Translations under genes and position numbers: made by a program | DNA from: Hermatobates lingyangjiaoensis | Taxonomy: Eukaryota; Arthropoda; Insecta; Hemiptera; Hermatobatidae | Assembly (NCBI GenBank): GCA_026182355.1 | Contig: JAPFBL010000258.1 | Span: forward strand, 487,501 to 551,500 | Reading direction: 5' to 3' | DNA: 64,000 nt | The notes under the pieces: generated by a model | Told to the model about the DNA's origin: nothing | The model's input: the letters and a program-made list of their open reading frames with translations, nothing else | Databases searched by the model: none | Shown here: positions 10,262 through 21,400 of the stretch, piece by piece | How positions within the stretch are numbered: position 1 is the first letter of the stretch | Layout: each line of letters begins with the position of its first letter

Positions 10262-10611
10262 AATTACATTACATTATTTAATTAATCTAGATAATTACCT
10301 TGGTATTTTTCTATTATAGGGAACTAACTACATAACGGTTTGTGTTCTAATCAGCTAGTGTGCTGCCCTAGTGACAGTTTTTTGAACCTTCTAATCAGAC
10401 TTGATAACTCAAAACAACCCTAAAAACTCATTAAAACTATATCAAACAATAAAAAAGGACATTTCCTGGTCGAATACATATTCCAATATACATATGTATT
10501 TGAAGAAATGTGTATAATCAATTAAATGAGACGATTCAACGAACTAAATAGACTTGTTTATATATATATATATTGGTTGATGGTTGGTGTTGATGTGTTG
10601 GACTGCTGCAG

Positions 10612-10842
10612 GTGGTAGAGGAGATCTGCCAGCATGGCATCCTCGAAGTCATCGAGTGGGGCTCAAACAGCGCTTCACTCCACTGTCGCCACGGGCTCCT
10701 AAACGCCAGCGTCTGTCTCCTAGCCAAGATGGTTGCCACCACCGCCTCATCGCCTCAGATCACTTTACAAGCCAAATCAGATCATGCAAACATCATGAAT
10801 GCTCTTTTAGCTCATATCAAAGCTACAACACTTCCTTCTTAG
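10612..10842 (+). CDS. AP3D1: AP-3 complex subunit delta, terminal exon d
   Basis: The last exon starts after GACTGCTGCAG at 10612 in phase 0 and ends with TAG at 10840-10842. It encodes 76 residues beginning VVEEICQHGILEVIEWGSNS. It includes SVCLLAKM and finishes NALLAHIKATTLPS. The order 'hxCLL.K ... hxxLLxxhKATL' at the very C-terminus is the ending I recall for AP3D1 (…LLEEMKATL..). This is the strongest evidence for the gene name. All four visible exons are phase 0 and join without a stop. Confidence 0.85.
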   Translation: MVEEICQHGILEVIEWGSNSASLHCRHGLLNASVCLLAKMVATTASSPQITLQAKSDHANIMNALLAHIKATTLPS

Positions 10843-12680
10843 ATCCATGCTTCAAACATCCGTGTTTTTTTTTGTTTTTGTTGAAATACTTTATCCAACG
10901 CCTCAAGTCGAGAACGCGTTCAAAACAGTCACTTTCCCTGTAAATTTGTTTCTTCCTAAATACTTGCTCATCAAGAACAAACACCAAATTACACAGAACT
11001 CCCCCTCCCCCCTCAGGTCATCCTTATTCCCAAGTACTTATCCATTCTATACTATATCAACCCAAGGTAAATTTTGATATGAAACAATAACAAAATACAA
11101 TATCAACTGTTAACAAAAACCAAACCAAACTATTATTTCATTAAATATATATATGTATATCTTTTCTTTGGATCTTCTTATTACTAATTTTAAATTCTAA
11201 CAATTCGTTTTTTTCTTAAAAATTTTTATTTTAAAAAAAAATATATTTTTATGTTTCTCTCGTATTTTCGACTAGTAAGAGTTTAATACACCACACAACT
11301 AATATTGCTGGACTCTTACGAGGATGATCTGGCAAAAAAAAAACTGTCATTCAACGTTTCGAAAAATTATATTTTCACTGACTATCAGTTTAAGCCTTGA
11401 TAATAAAAATAGAAATTTTCGAAATGTTGAAGTTTTTTTTTTTTTTTTTTTTGATCAGATAATCTTCAAAAGATCAAGTAATATTGGTCATGTAGTGTAT
11501 TCAATAGATTTTTTGTAGATTTATTTGTAAACTGGCATAAATAACTCGATTGAAATGAACTATATGAGATATGTGATCTATTACAAAATGGTATTTCTAT
11601 CGTATTCAGGTCATTCTCTTGAACAGTGTTCCTCATAACCTTCTCAATCAAAATTATAATCTACATTATTATTACGTTTGTTGTAGCCGTCATTGCTCGT
11701 ACAGCAGATGACTTTTGTAATTTCCAATGTTCAGTCAAATCATGCCTGGTCATGGATTTTAATGAAGCTGACTAATTGGTTTTCATTTTTCAAGTGCAAT
11801 TAAAAGCCTACTAGAGGTGGACGCGAGAGTCTTGAGCAAACAAGGACGAAATGCGCATGCGCAACTCTTATCAGTTTACTATCACTAGATAAATTATATA
11901 ACTATATAAATCGATTACTAGTAAACGCTAAATCGATTGCTATTCTACTAATCGACATTTTCCATTTTTCCTTCAGTTATTTTTTAGTGTCAGGTTATAA
12001 TTTATTGATAAATCAATATATCGGAGTTCAGTTAAGTTGTGTTCGGGTAAGTTCGGCTCTTAAAAAAACAGCACTCGGCTTTTAATTGCACACTTCATCG
12101 TTTTCATAACTCGTTTGAGTTGTTGCTCTGTAATTTGCTTTTCTTTTAATCGGGATTCTCCTACTCTTTGTAGAGTTTCTAAACCTCTGCTACTTCATAT
12201 CCTTACGCTCTTAATGACTAGAGTTATTTTTCAATCCTCAAAGTTTTATTTTAAATGCCTCCCCCCCCTGCCCCTCCCCTAAAAGACTAAGAAGATAGTT
12301 TTCCAATAGTGGTTCATTGAGGGGGGGGGGGGGGGTCGTTTAAAAAGTATAACTTTTGGGATAAATAAAGATAATAGATGTATGTGTTAATTAAGTAAAA
12401 TTGATACATAATTATTTTTTGTTTCAATAAATAAACCTGGAGGCTCCAGGTCAGATAAACTGAGATTTTATGAATATGTATATGTATAAATATATATTTA
12501 TAAAAGTCGCATTAGACCGTGAATTAGAAGCAAAATAAAAGTTTATCATGACTCGGCCAGTCTTCAGTTGTGTCGGTTATCTTGGTTAGACTTTGTTACC
12601 TTCCCAACAAAGTCTAATCTGGGTAACCATCCGTTACCTTTCTTGTACATACCTTTTATGTTATCTCCTTAGTTCTTACT
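10843..12680. other. AP3D1 3' flank, AT-rich, no gene seen
   Basis: The region holds presumed 3' UTR followed by intergenic DNA. A small fold-back with 'caacgtttcgaaa' arms lies at 11350-11435. A dispersed repeat at 11510-12125 resembles 13720-13870 ('aaacagcactcgg', 'ataactcgattga'). C-rich and G-rich homopolymer runs are at 12260-12290 and 12318-12335. I could not place a polyadenylation site with confidence. Confidence 0.5.
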
Positions 12681-12682
12681 TT

Positions 12683-12717
12683 GCTCTCTGATGACATAAA
12701 TTGAAAGGCCTCAGAGC
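12683..12717 (+). ncRNA. Hammerhead-ribozyme-like motif (GCUCU/AGAGC family)
   Basis: GCTCT then CTGATGA, a weak stem II (CATAAATT), GAAA, loop GGCC, U, C, then AGAGC, which pairs perfectly with the leading GCTCT. This is a compact type I layout. The same family, more decayed, follows PLE remnants at 46408-46442 and 52150-52184. Stem II is poor, so this copy may be inactive. Confidence 0.4.
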
Positions 12718-12872
12718 ATTTTCTCTATTGTTTTCTTTTTTTTTTCTTTGTGGTTTAATTTCATTAATTGCTTCACGTGTTTGTTTATTGTGATTTTTCT
12801 GCATGTATATATATATATATATATCTTTTCTCTGTGTTAAAGTGTATATATATATACAATAAATATAACATA

Positions 12873-13130
12873 AAAATGGTAAATCGGGATGAGGTCAGTT
12901 TCTTCCATTTCCAATCAAACTCTCATTGCCGACGTTTCGATTTTATTCAAAATCTTTCTCAAAGGCAAAATTAGGAATATTTGAAAATGAACATACAATT
13001 ACAAATTATATTTTTGTAATTAACTTACTTTTGCTTTTGAAAAGCTTTTGAATAAAATCGAAGCATCGGGTTTGATTGGAAGTAGAAGAAACTGACCAAA
13101 TCCCGATTTATCCTTTTTATGTTATATATC
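12873..13130. repeat. Inverted repeat with degenerate hammerhead-like arms
   Basis: The left arm 'aatcgggatgaggtcagttt ... caatcaaactctc' pairs with the right arm '...gggtttgattgga ... gaaactgacc ... cccgattta'. Both have a 'tcgattttattcaaaa' core. It is flanked by TA tracts. Confidence 0.7.
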
Positions 13131-13204
13131 TGTCCCAAGGTCGACAATTCATTACTGTTTTGTATATATATAATATCTTCTTGTTTTCTTAACCACAATT
13201 ACTA

Positions 13205-13374
13205 ATAAACACTTTTTCTTCTTCTTGGAATTTGGTCAGGGTTAATATATGGAATCACCTTTTCGCCAATATTTCGTCTCTATAGTCCTGAGGATGTCTT
13301 AAAATAAAGGCGAAACGTTGGCGAAAAGGTGATTCCATATATTAACCCTGACCAAATTCCAAGAAGAAGAAAAA

Positions 13375-13380
<6 letters not shown>
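13205..13380. repeat. Palindromic repeat, 'gttaatatatggaatcacc' family
   Basis: The arms 13208-13280 and 13307-13378 are reverse complements. A copy with much longer arms is at 19690-20100. It is bordered by (TA)n at 13377-13417. Confidence 0.85.
13285..13322 (+). ncRNA. Hammerhead-ribozyme-like motif (GGC/GUC family)
   Basis: CTGAGGA, extra T, stem II GTCTT/AAGGC (one wobble), GAAA, ACGT stem III, T, then GGC pairing with GTC upstream (one wobble). It is the sister of the motif at 20007-20044, in which stem I is GCC/GGC. Confidence 0.5.
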
Positions 13381-13423
<43 letters not shown>

Positions 13424-13539
13424 GAAACGTCGAAACGTCGGCAAAAGGATTAGTTTAAAATCATTCGACCTCAAACCTCAAAAAAAAAAAAATTATATTA
13501 TATATATATATATATTGTAAACAGGAAAATGATCCAAAA

Positions 13540-14800
13540 GGACAACAAACGTTTCACAATGAATCAAAAACACAGAAATAAGGAACAAACAGACTTATGT
13601 CTCCAATTTTCGGTTGAACCGTCATCTGGAGAATTGAGATAGGGACACCAATCGCTTCACAAGTGCGATCAAATTACAAAGAAAGAAACACATTGAGAGA
13701 TAACTTACATAACTCATTGTGTTATAATTTATTGACTAAATCACTATATCGAGTTGAAGTTGTAGCGTTTGGGTAAACTCGGTTATCAAAACAGCACTCG
13801 GGTGTGAGTTGGGGTTTTAGTTCCACGTGTCGTCGTTGTCATAACTCGATTGACAGATATATGGGCATAAATAACTGAAAAGTATATTAATTATATATAG
13901 ATTTTTTTTTTTTTTTTTTGAGCAACACTGTTCTTGGAGGTCGCGTCTTGTCATGAGATAATTGAAGCTATTTAAATGCCCCCCCCCCCCCCTCCAATCC
14001 ATCAAAATTCTTTTGTTATTTCATAACTTATCTATTCTAGTTTGCTCATTCTTTGTTAGTTTTGAGTTGTAAATATCACAATATTTTAATATTTTTTTCA
14101 AAAATTCCTTTTTAATACACAAAAAAAAGACATTATTTTGGAAACAATTAAAGACAATTAATATTACTTAATATGGACATTGTTAAAAACTCCTTAAGTT
14201 TCTTCATAATTGGTTCAAAATGTTTTACCTCGAATATTCATGATAGTGTTTGACTTGTTTCCAACGCTGTCCATCGTCAGGAGAGCACGTGATCAAAGTG
14301 GCTTATGTTAGTTTGATCACTCGTAATATAACAAGATGGTTTTTTTTTTGAAATTTAGAACATCTAAATGTGTATTTGATTCAGAAAAAAGAAATAAATT
14401 AAAATTAATTTGTTAAAAAATTAAATATTTTATTACAAAATGATGTAACAATTGTATTTAACATTTAGATTTGCATTAATGAACAATTCATTAAAAATGT
14501 TTACACTAAAAGAAAGTATGCATTTAGAAATCTTTTTTTTTTTTGTTCAAAAATTAAATCTGCACACAAACAAAAAAAATTAAATATGAAAACTAAGAAA
14601 GCGTTTCGAACAGTTAGTGTTCTTCAGGTTGGTCTTGAGTTAGGACTTCCTACCTAAGTCACTATCGTAGATTGACTCTCAGAAGTGCAGATGTAAACCT
14701 GAAGAAGAACACTAACTGGTCGAAATGCGTTGTTGGTTTCATATTGAACTTTTTTTGGGTGCAAACATAATTTTTGAAATCTCCCAATATGACTATATAC
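13540..14800. repeat. PLE-terminus-like repeats and a decayed palindrome, no gene
   Basis: A single copy with 'ttttcggttgaaccgtcatctgg' lies at 13590-13640. A dispersed repeat shared with 11510-12125 is at 13720-13870. A poly-C run is near 13979. A palindrome of about 240 bp (14545-14785, arms around 'gcgtttcgaacagttagtgt') carries decayed CTGAAGA...GAAA cores. Confidence 0.6.
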
Positions 14801-15875
14801 CACAGTATAAAAGATTACACAAGTAATTAATTAAATCATGTATTCTATAATACGTACATTTGATCTTTATCATAATAATAACATTCATTATATATGGGAA
14901 AAACATAGATAATTATTGTTATTAGCTAAATAGTTCTTTTATTATGAATATTGAAAGTGTGTACTTTGAGGAACGTGATATTTCAATTGCACTTTCTTTT
15001 TAAGGTAACATTTTTAGTGAATTGCTAATAATTGCAAATGATTATGTTTGCATGTATATAATTTTTTGTCATAAAATATTATATTTCACAATAGCGTATT
15101 TACATTTCATGTTTTATAAATAAAATATATATTTCTACGTACTCTGTACATGTGATTAGTAAAAATTTGTAAACTTGGTGATTTTAATTTGTGAATAAAT
15201 ATTATTTTATTTGAAGAAATATGAAATTAGATTGGAAAGCGTTTGAAACTATTGAGGTAACATGACACGTAATGACTTAGTATTTGCAAGCGGTCATGAT
15301 AATTAACATAATTAAAGGCTATTAAATGTTTAGACTGAAAAACATTAAGCTCCCTCCAAAACACTTCATATTTGAACAAGAAATATTTACTATACGTCTA
15401 TATAAAGTTTTCTTTTTTGCGGAACTATTACATATAATTCAAATTATTTTACATATATATATATATCTGATTAATTAGCTATGGATTATTACGAATTTAT
15501 ACATTCGATGTCTAATAGACTATGTTTTGTACGACACGTATCATTCCATGTCAAGTGCCTAAGGAGATGTTTTCTTTTTGTCTAGTGTTATTTATAATCA
15601 ATATTTATATAGATTAATTATTATTCGAGTAATAATCTTTTTTTGTATCTCCATGAAAATATATGATAATTGTTAATAAGGCCATTATTATTTTATTTTT
15701 CGATATTCGTATTATTAAACTTAAATATTTATTAATCCAATTGTTGGTAAGAAATAAAAGTACCATTTCATTTACACTGGCATGTATATTTGGTTAACTG
15801 TAAATTGTTGGTTATGTAAATAAAATTAATTTTATTGGTTTTTTTTTTATTCGGTAAGAATAATATCTGTATTTT
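14801..15875. other. AT-rich intergenic DNA
   Basis: No coding frame, RNA gene or clear repeat structure is recognised. Confidence 0.4.
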
Positions 15876-16186
15876 GGTGGACAGAGTAGCCCAGTGGATT
15901 GTATTCACGCCTGTGCGATGGTAGATCGAGGGTTCGATACCCACTCTGGCTGTCGATTTATTCACGTGGGAGGTGAATAAATTTGAGTACGTCGTCTCTC
16001 GGAGAGGATGTTAAGCCGACAGTGCCGAGTCTGCATGATCTCAGGTAGTCGTTAAAGATCTCCTACTATAAGTATACATGAGTTAGCTAGAATTTAGAAC
16101 TGAAATTTAGGATGAATATTGTGTGGTATCCCAACACGGACCTATCCGTATTCCCTGGTGAGACTGCCACTCCAACCTAACCTAAC
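15876..16186 (+). repeat. tRNA-derived SINE, near full length
   Basis: A-box-like GTAGCCCAGTGG and B-box GGGTTCGATACC are spaced as in a tRNA. The body holds 'ggaggtgaataaat', 'cgtctctcggagagga', 'gttaaagatctcctac' and 'gagttag', and the copy ends CCTAACCTAAC. It gives the SINE structure most clearly. Other copies are at 8606, 31330 (minus), 38781, 44038, 44466, 47541, 55176 (minus), 55611 and 59162. Confidence 0.85.
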
Positions 16187-16317
16187 TTTTACTTATATGC
16201 GATTTATTTAAATGTAAAATATAATAAATCGAAAAATGTAAAAAAAAAATTCACAGCATAGTGAAAAGGACATAACAATTTTTATGGGAATAATTAAAAC
16301 GTAATTTTGTTATGAAT

Positions 16318-17225
16318 AAAAATCTGGAGTGGCCTGCACTCAACTTGACTATAAATAAACTTAATATCAATGTTCTTGGGTATATAATATATAATGTCAC
16401 ATTTAAGCATAATGTAAACATTTAAATGGGAGATGCTTATTAGTCTTTCATTCCTGAGGTAGTACAGATAGTGATTGATCGACTTATCAATATATAAGCT
16501 TATTTTTGTACATCCCACAGCTGATCCAAATAATCTCATATGTATAACTACAGCAGTAATAACATTTTTGAAAAGTCAAAGTGAAAATTTCTTGATACAA
16601 AATAATCTCCTACAAGAGAACATGGCTTTTGTTCAAATAGCCAGTAGATTTCTTACATCGTTTACTTGACCTTCTACATTGAATATTGAAGTCAAATTTT
16701 CTCTGAAAAACATCATAAATATCGAAGAAACAATGTCGCTTTAAGATCATTTATAATTAAGGATGTACGTTAATTACCTTTATTAATCTTCAAACGAATG
16801 ATTTCAATTTTGAATTATGTTTTACATTTCTGGTCTTTATAGAATTATTATACTGGGAATTTTATGGCTTCTTAGTATTTAATAAAATCATTTTCCTTCT
16901 CCTTTATCAAAAATCATACATACCATTTTTTTCTGAGCGAGTGTTATCTTTTTCCTGCCTATGAAAAAGGTTGCTATGAATGTATATTGGAAAAAAATAT
17001 ATTAGTAATTAGCCAGTTTAATTACTCAACTCAAAGTCGAAGCTAGATTATTCAATATAATTTAAATCTTTTATAATTGGGAGCTTCTAATTTTTGAAAA
17101 TAATAAATATAAACTAGAATAGTGAAAAAAACTGGATATTTCTCAACAAACATAATTCCTCTTTCTTTAGGAAAGAGTCCATTTGTCACATTTCAATAAC
17201 ATGGAAAGATACTATAAAAGTAAAA
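16318..17225 (-). repeat. Dispersed repeat ending 'gtaggccactccag', minus copy
   Basis: It starts with the reverse complement of the family terminus (CTGGAGTGGCCTGCACTCAA) and follows about 5985-6915 backwards to 'catttcaataacatggaa'. Small frames are remnants only. Confidence 0.75.
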
Positions 17226-18265
17226 CTAAGTTACTTTTATGTGAATTCTTAGAAACAAGGGAATATAGAGGAATAAGGTGGTGAACCGTTTCGAATTGAC
17301 TGAAAAAGTTGAAGGATAGATGAAGAAGAATCATACGAAGGTGGGTACAACAACCCTATCTAAATTAGTTTAAAAAAACTCATTCTTACTGTAGTTACAT
17401 TTGTAAGAAAATACTATAAATTGAATGGGTTTGTACAAGGATGTTAAATACCTTACAGCTATTTAACTTCTTAAGTATTAATCATAAATGATGAAATTAA
17501 CATGATAGGAATAATTAGATCACTTTCCATCCGAAGGCAAAGGCAATCGCCTTGTAAAGAATAAAGATTTAATAAAACCGTTCTTATGACAAATAGAAGT
17601 CAGACATAATTCTATAAGGATAATTTTGAAGGCAATAAAGAAATTGAATTGATTGTTGATTTTAGAAATGAAAAAGGAAGCTCGATAGGTCAATTGTTGG
17701 TTAAGTTAAAATAAAATAAAATCCAATTGATTGATAACGAGTTTTATATTATGTTTACTTATAGTAGTTAAGTTAACTGCAGGCCAGTTCAGATTTCGTC
17801 GAATCCTGCAATGCTACAGGTAGGTGCAAAACAAGTCATTGGTGCTTGGCTACACTGGTGGAAGTAAATGTTTGATTCCTGCAAACGTAGTTCTTGTATT
17901 TCCCTTGAAGAACTAGACTGAAATAATATAGTTATTATTAAAGGCATTTTTAATTTATATTTTCTTAATATTGATGACATTTTTTCTTTAAAATTTTAAT
18001 TCAGGCATCAATACATCTTGAATCAAAAAAATATCAGAATTTTTCTTAGAATAGAGAATAGTGGGAGAAAATATGAGCCTTTGTTGACAATTTAAAATTA
18101 TTTTTATAAACCTTATTTATATATTGGTACAGCAATGAATGAGATTACACCAGAATAAAACCTACTCATTGGTTATAGTCACATGTTGTTGTGTTGAATC
18201 TGTATTTGAAGGAAGTTTCATATTTAAATCAAACGTATTCTGGCACCAGTTCGCTCTGGTTGACA
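17226..18265. other. Intergenic DNA before the ZNF277-like gene
   Basis: AT-rich. A piece near 17735-17795 resembles the terminus of the preceding repeat family ('gcaggccagttcagatttc'). The promoter and 5' UTR of the ZNF277-like gene should lie here or in an upstream exon. I see no TATA box or initiator I would defend. Confidence 0.4.
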
Positions 18266-18456
18266 ATGTTTGGCCCCTTAAATTTTCCTTCTACTTCCTA
18301 CAGTTTACAAGTTGGGGAAGTGAATAGTACATTTCAATGCTTGTTATGTGATGACTGTTTTGATATAAATCGCGGACGAGATAGTTTCGTTAAACATTTA
18401 ATTGATGTTCATAATTTTTTAGTGAAAGATTGTGAACAAATAATTGATATTTACAG
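18266..18456 (+). CDS. ZNF277: ZNF277-like exon 1 (finger 1)
   Basis: The ATG at 18266 opens a frame with finger CLLCDDCF...HLIDVH (C-x2-C-x15-H-x4-H) and ends after IIDIY in phase 2 at the donor CAG|GTATTT. A good acceptor (tract then CTACAG) at 18303 could instead mark this as a second exon beginning at 18304. The frame is the same either way, so the true start is uncertain. Confidence 0.75.
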
Positions 18457-21400
18457 GTATTTATTGCAAAACTTTTAACCAATAAGCCATCACTTTTAAC
18501 CAATTTATTAAAATGGTATTATTCTGTACTTTTGTTTTAGTTATGTGAATTACTGGAAAGAAAAATTTAAAACGATTGATTATAAAACAGTGTGTCAAAT
18601 AGATGTTCTTATACCGGACAAAAATTCTTGTGATGGAGCTAATGAAAAAACTGTGCATGTATTATCAAGTTCTATTGAAGAGGATAAAATCTTACGAGAG
18701 AGGCTTTTAAGGGGATCTTTGGTACTATTAATTATACGATATACTTTTTTTATAGTTAGTTTTTACTGTTACTGCACTTTGGCCTTCCCTATTCGGTCAA
18801 TGATTTTGATATTGACATAAAACCAGGTACGTAACGTAAAAATAAATTTTTTTTTTTAACTTATGAATGTCAACCGATGTTACAGTCTGTGTCTTATTTA
18901 AAATATTTATAAGTTAATCTCTACTTTCCGAGATGTTTATATTGAAATCGCGATATTATAATAACTAACTGGTTATTACACTCAACTGTTTTATTATAAT
19001 GCCTTCGAAAGTATTATGTCTTTTCGTAATAAACATCTGTCATTATTCTTTAAACTGTTATTTACGATGATATTTACAATTATTATGATAGATTTATATA
19101 CATTATCATTCCTTTATTATATAACATGTAAATTTTATGATTGTGATCAAAAATACTTCATTAGTTGTAATTTTCGTATCTATTAGGGAATTATAGTTGA
19201 ATATTTATGAATTCAATCAGTCCCTTGTATATTTGCAGGTAGTTCTTACCTTTACTAATTAATTAGTTTTTAAAAATAGTTTCTAAAGCGAGAACTATTT
19301 TTCAAAGTAAATAATGGTGTAATCGTTGGTAAGTTTCAATGACAAATTTTAATTTTTCAAAACCAGTCATAAATATATTTGTAAAAAACCTTTGTTCAAC
19401 TGTTTGATTCGTTTTTTTCGACACTTGTTACTATAAAGGAATGGGGATTTTATTTAATAGTTTGATATTTTGGAATTCATATATTTCTCAAATAATAACA
19501 TCTTTGATTGACTTTAGTGTTTTAAGATTTTTAAAGTTAACCGTTTTTAAGTTTATTTTGATCTGATTTTTGTTTTCAATTTTTTCTATGTGTGTGTATA
19601 GAAACCATTGAAATAAAGAGCTGATTTAGGTCCAGTTTGGATCGTTTTTTTTCGAATTTTGAGAGGTATTTTTTTTTTGACCACAATTACTAATAAACAC
19701 TTTTTTCTTCTTCTCGGAATTTTGGTCAGGGTTAATATATGGAATCACCTTTTTGCCAACGTTTCGTCTTTATTTTCAGACCCTCATGGCTATAAACTGA
19801 CAAAAACAATGGGCATTTTTCATATCTACTTTACATTCATCATAAAAAATTCAAAAAACTTACTTACTCAAGGCTAGCTTCTAATACCGAAGCGGTTTTG
19901 TTGGTTAGGTATTAGAAAACAGCCTTGAGTCAGTAAGTTTTTTGAACTTTTTTATGATGAATGTAAAGTAGATGTGACAAATGACTATTGTTTTTGTTAG
20001 TTCGTAGCCCTGAGGATGTCTTAAAATAAAGACGAAACGTTGGCGAAAAGGTGATTCTATTTATTAACCCTGACCAAAATTCCGAGAAGAAGAAGAATGT
20101 GTTTATATATATACATAAAAAGATTTCATATAAACACGTGAAATAACAATCAATGATCAAACCACAATAAGAAATGGGAAAACAAGACTAAGATCTTTCA
20201 ACCGTAACAAGCGGTCTTCGTCAGAATTGGGTTGAGTTGGGTTTTTGACTCTGACGAAGACCGCTTGTTACGGTTGAAAGATCTTAGTCTTGTTTTCCCA
20301 TTTCTTATTGTGGTTTGATCATATATATACATATATAAAAAGATTTCACATAAACACGTGAAACAACAATCAATGATCAAACCACAATATGAAATGGGAA
20401 AGCAAGACTAAGATCTTTCAACCGTAACAAGCGGTCTTCGTCAGAGTCAAAAACCCAACTATATTGTGGTTTGATCATTGGTATCTATATATATGAGAAT
20501 GTATGTTTATAATGACTTAATTGATGCATTGATTGCACTTTTTTTATACATTAAATTTAATATATGACTTTAATTTTTTTTTTCTTTATAAAGGAAAAGG
20601 CACTGACTCAACAACAATTTGAACGTGAAGATAAAACTTTCAGGAAGAAATGTTTATTTTGTTCTAAAGACTGCGGTTTGTCGAGGGCCGATTATCTCAA
20701 CCATCTGTCAGTCGAACATAATTTCCTCATAGGCAAACCAGATAATCTCGTCTACATTGATAAACTGATAGCCTTATTGGAAACGGAAATTGAAAGGTTT
20801 GTTTTCAATTTTTTATAATTATACGGGGTGTTTAAAAAAATGTGATATAATTTCGAAGTTGGCTATGTTAGATCTCGTTCAAATGATTTGAAATATTTAT
20901 AGCATGTGTAGAAACAGTGCAAAATTTCAATTGTATTATTATTATAATTTATATTGTTTAACTTTTTCTTTACTGGTAGAGTAATAAAAGGCCATCCGCA
21001 AGAAGAAGAAAAGTGACTGCTATTTTTAAACGAATTGCACGTTTTTAACTCCTCAATAGGTGGAAGCCGATGACTATATAGTTTTGTCTTTAAATATTTC
21101 CACAAGAAGAAATCCACACGGTTTCAAATCAGGAGATTTCCCGCAAGATCTCAAATCACACGGCCTGCAATATCTGATTTGAACCCGTGTGATTTGAGAT
21201 CTCCCACAAGATCTCAAAACACACGGCCTGCAATATCTGATTTGAACCCGTATGATTTGAGATCTCCCACAAGATCTCAAAACACACGGCCTGCAATATC
21301 TGATTTGAACCCGTGTGATTTGAGATCTCAAAACACACGGCCTGCAATATCTGATTTGAACCCGTGTGATTTGAGATCTCCCACAAGATCTCAAAACACA

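Larger units (their letters stand above)
20110..20485. repeat. 'gaccgcttgttacggt' family: palindrome plus a third arm
   Basis: Arms 20120-20225 and 20235-20330 face each other. A further left-type arm lies at 20335-20460. Hammerhead-like cores occur at 20186-20228 (minus), 20247-20289 (plus) and 20406-20448 (minus), with GACT/AGTC stem I in the last two. Confidence 0.85.

Noticed and set aside
17789..17980. Minus-strand frame with QESNIYFHQCSQAP
   Set aside because: Short, adjoins the end of a dispersed repeat, no splice sites or family match I trust.
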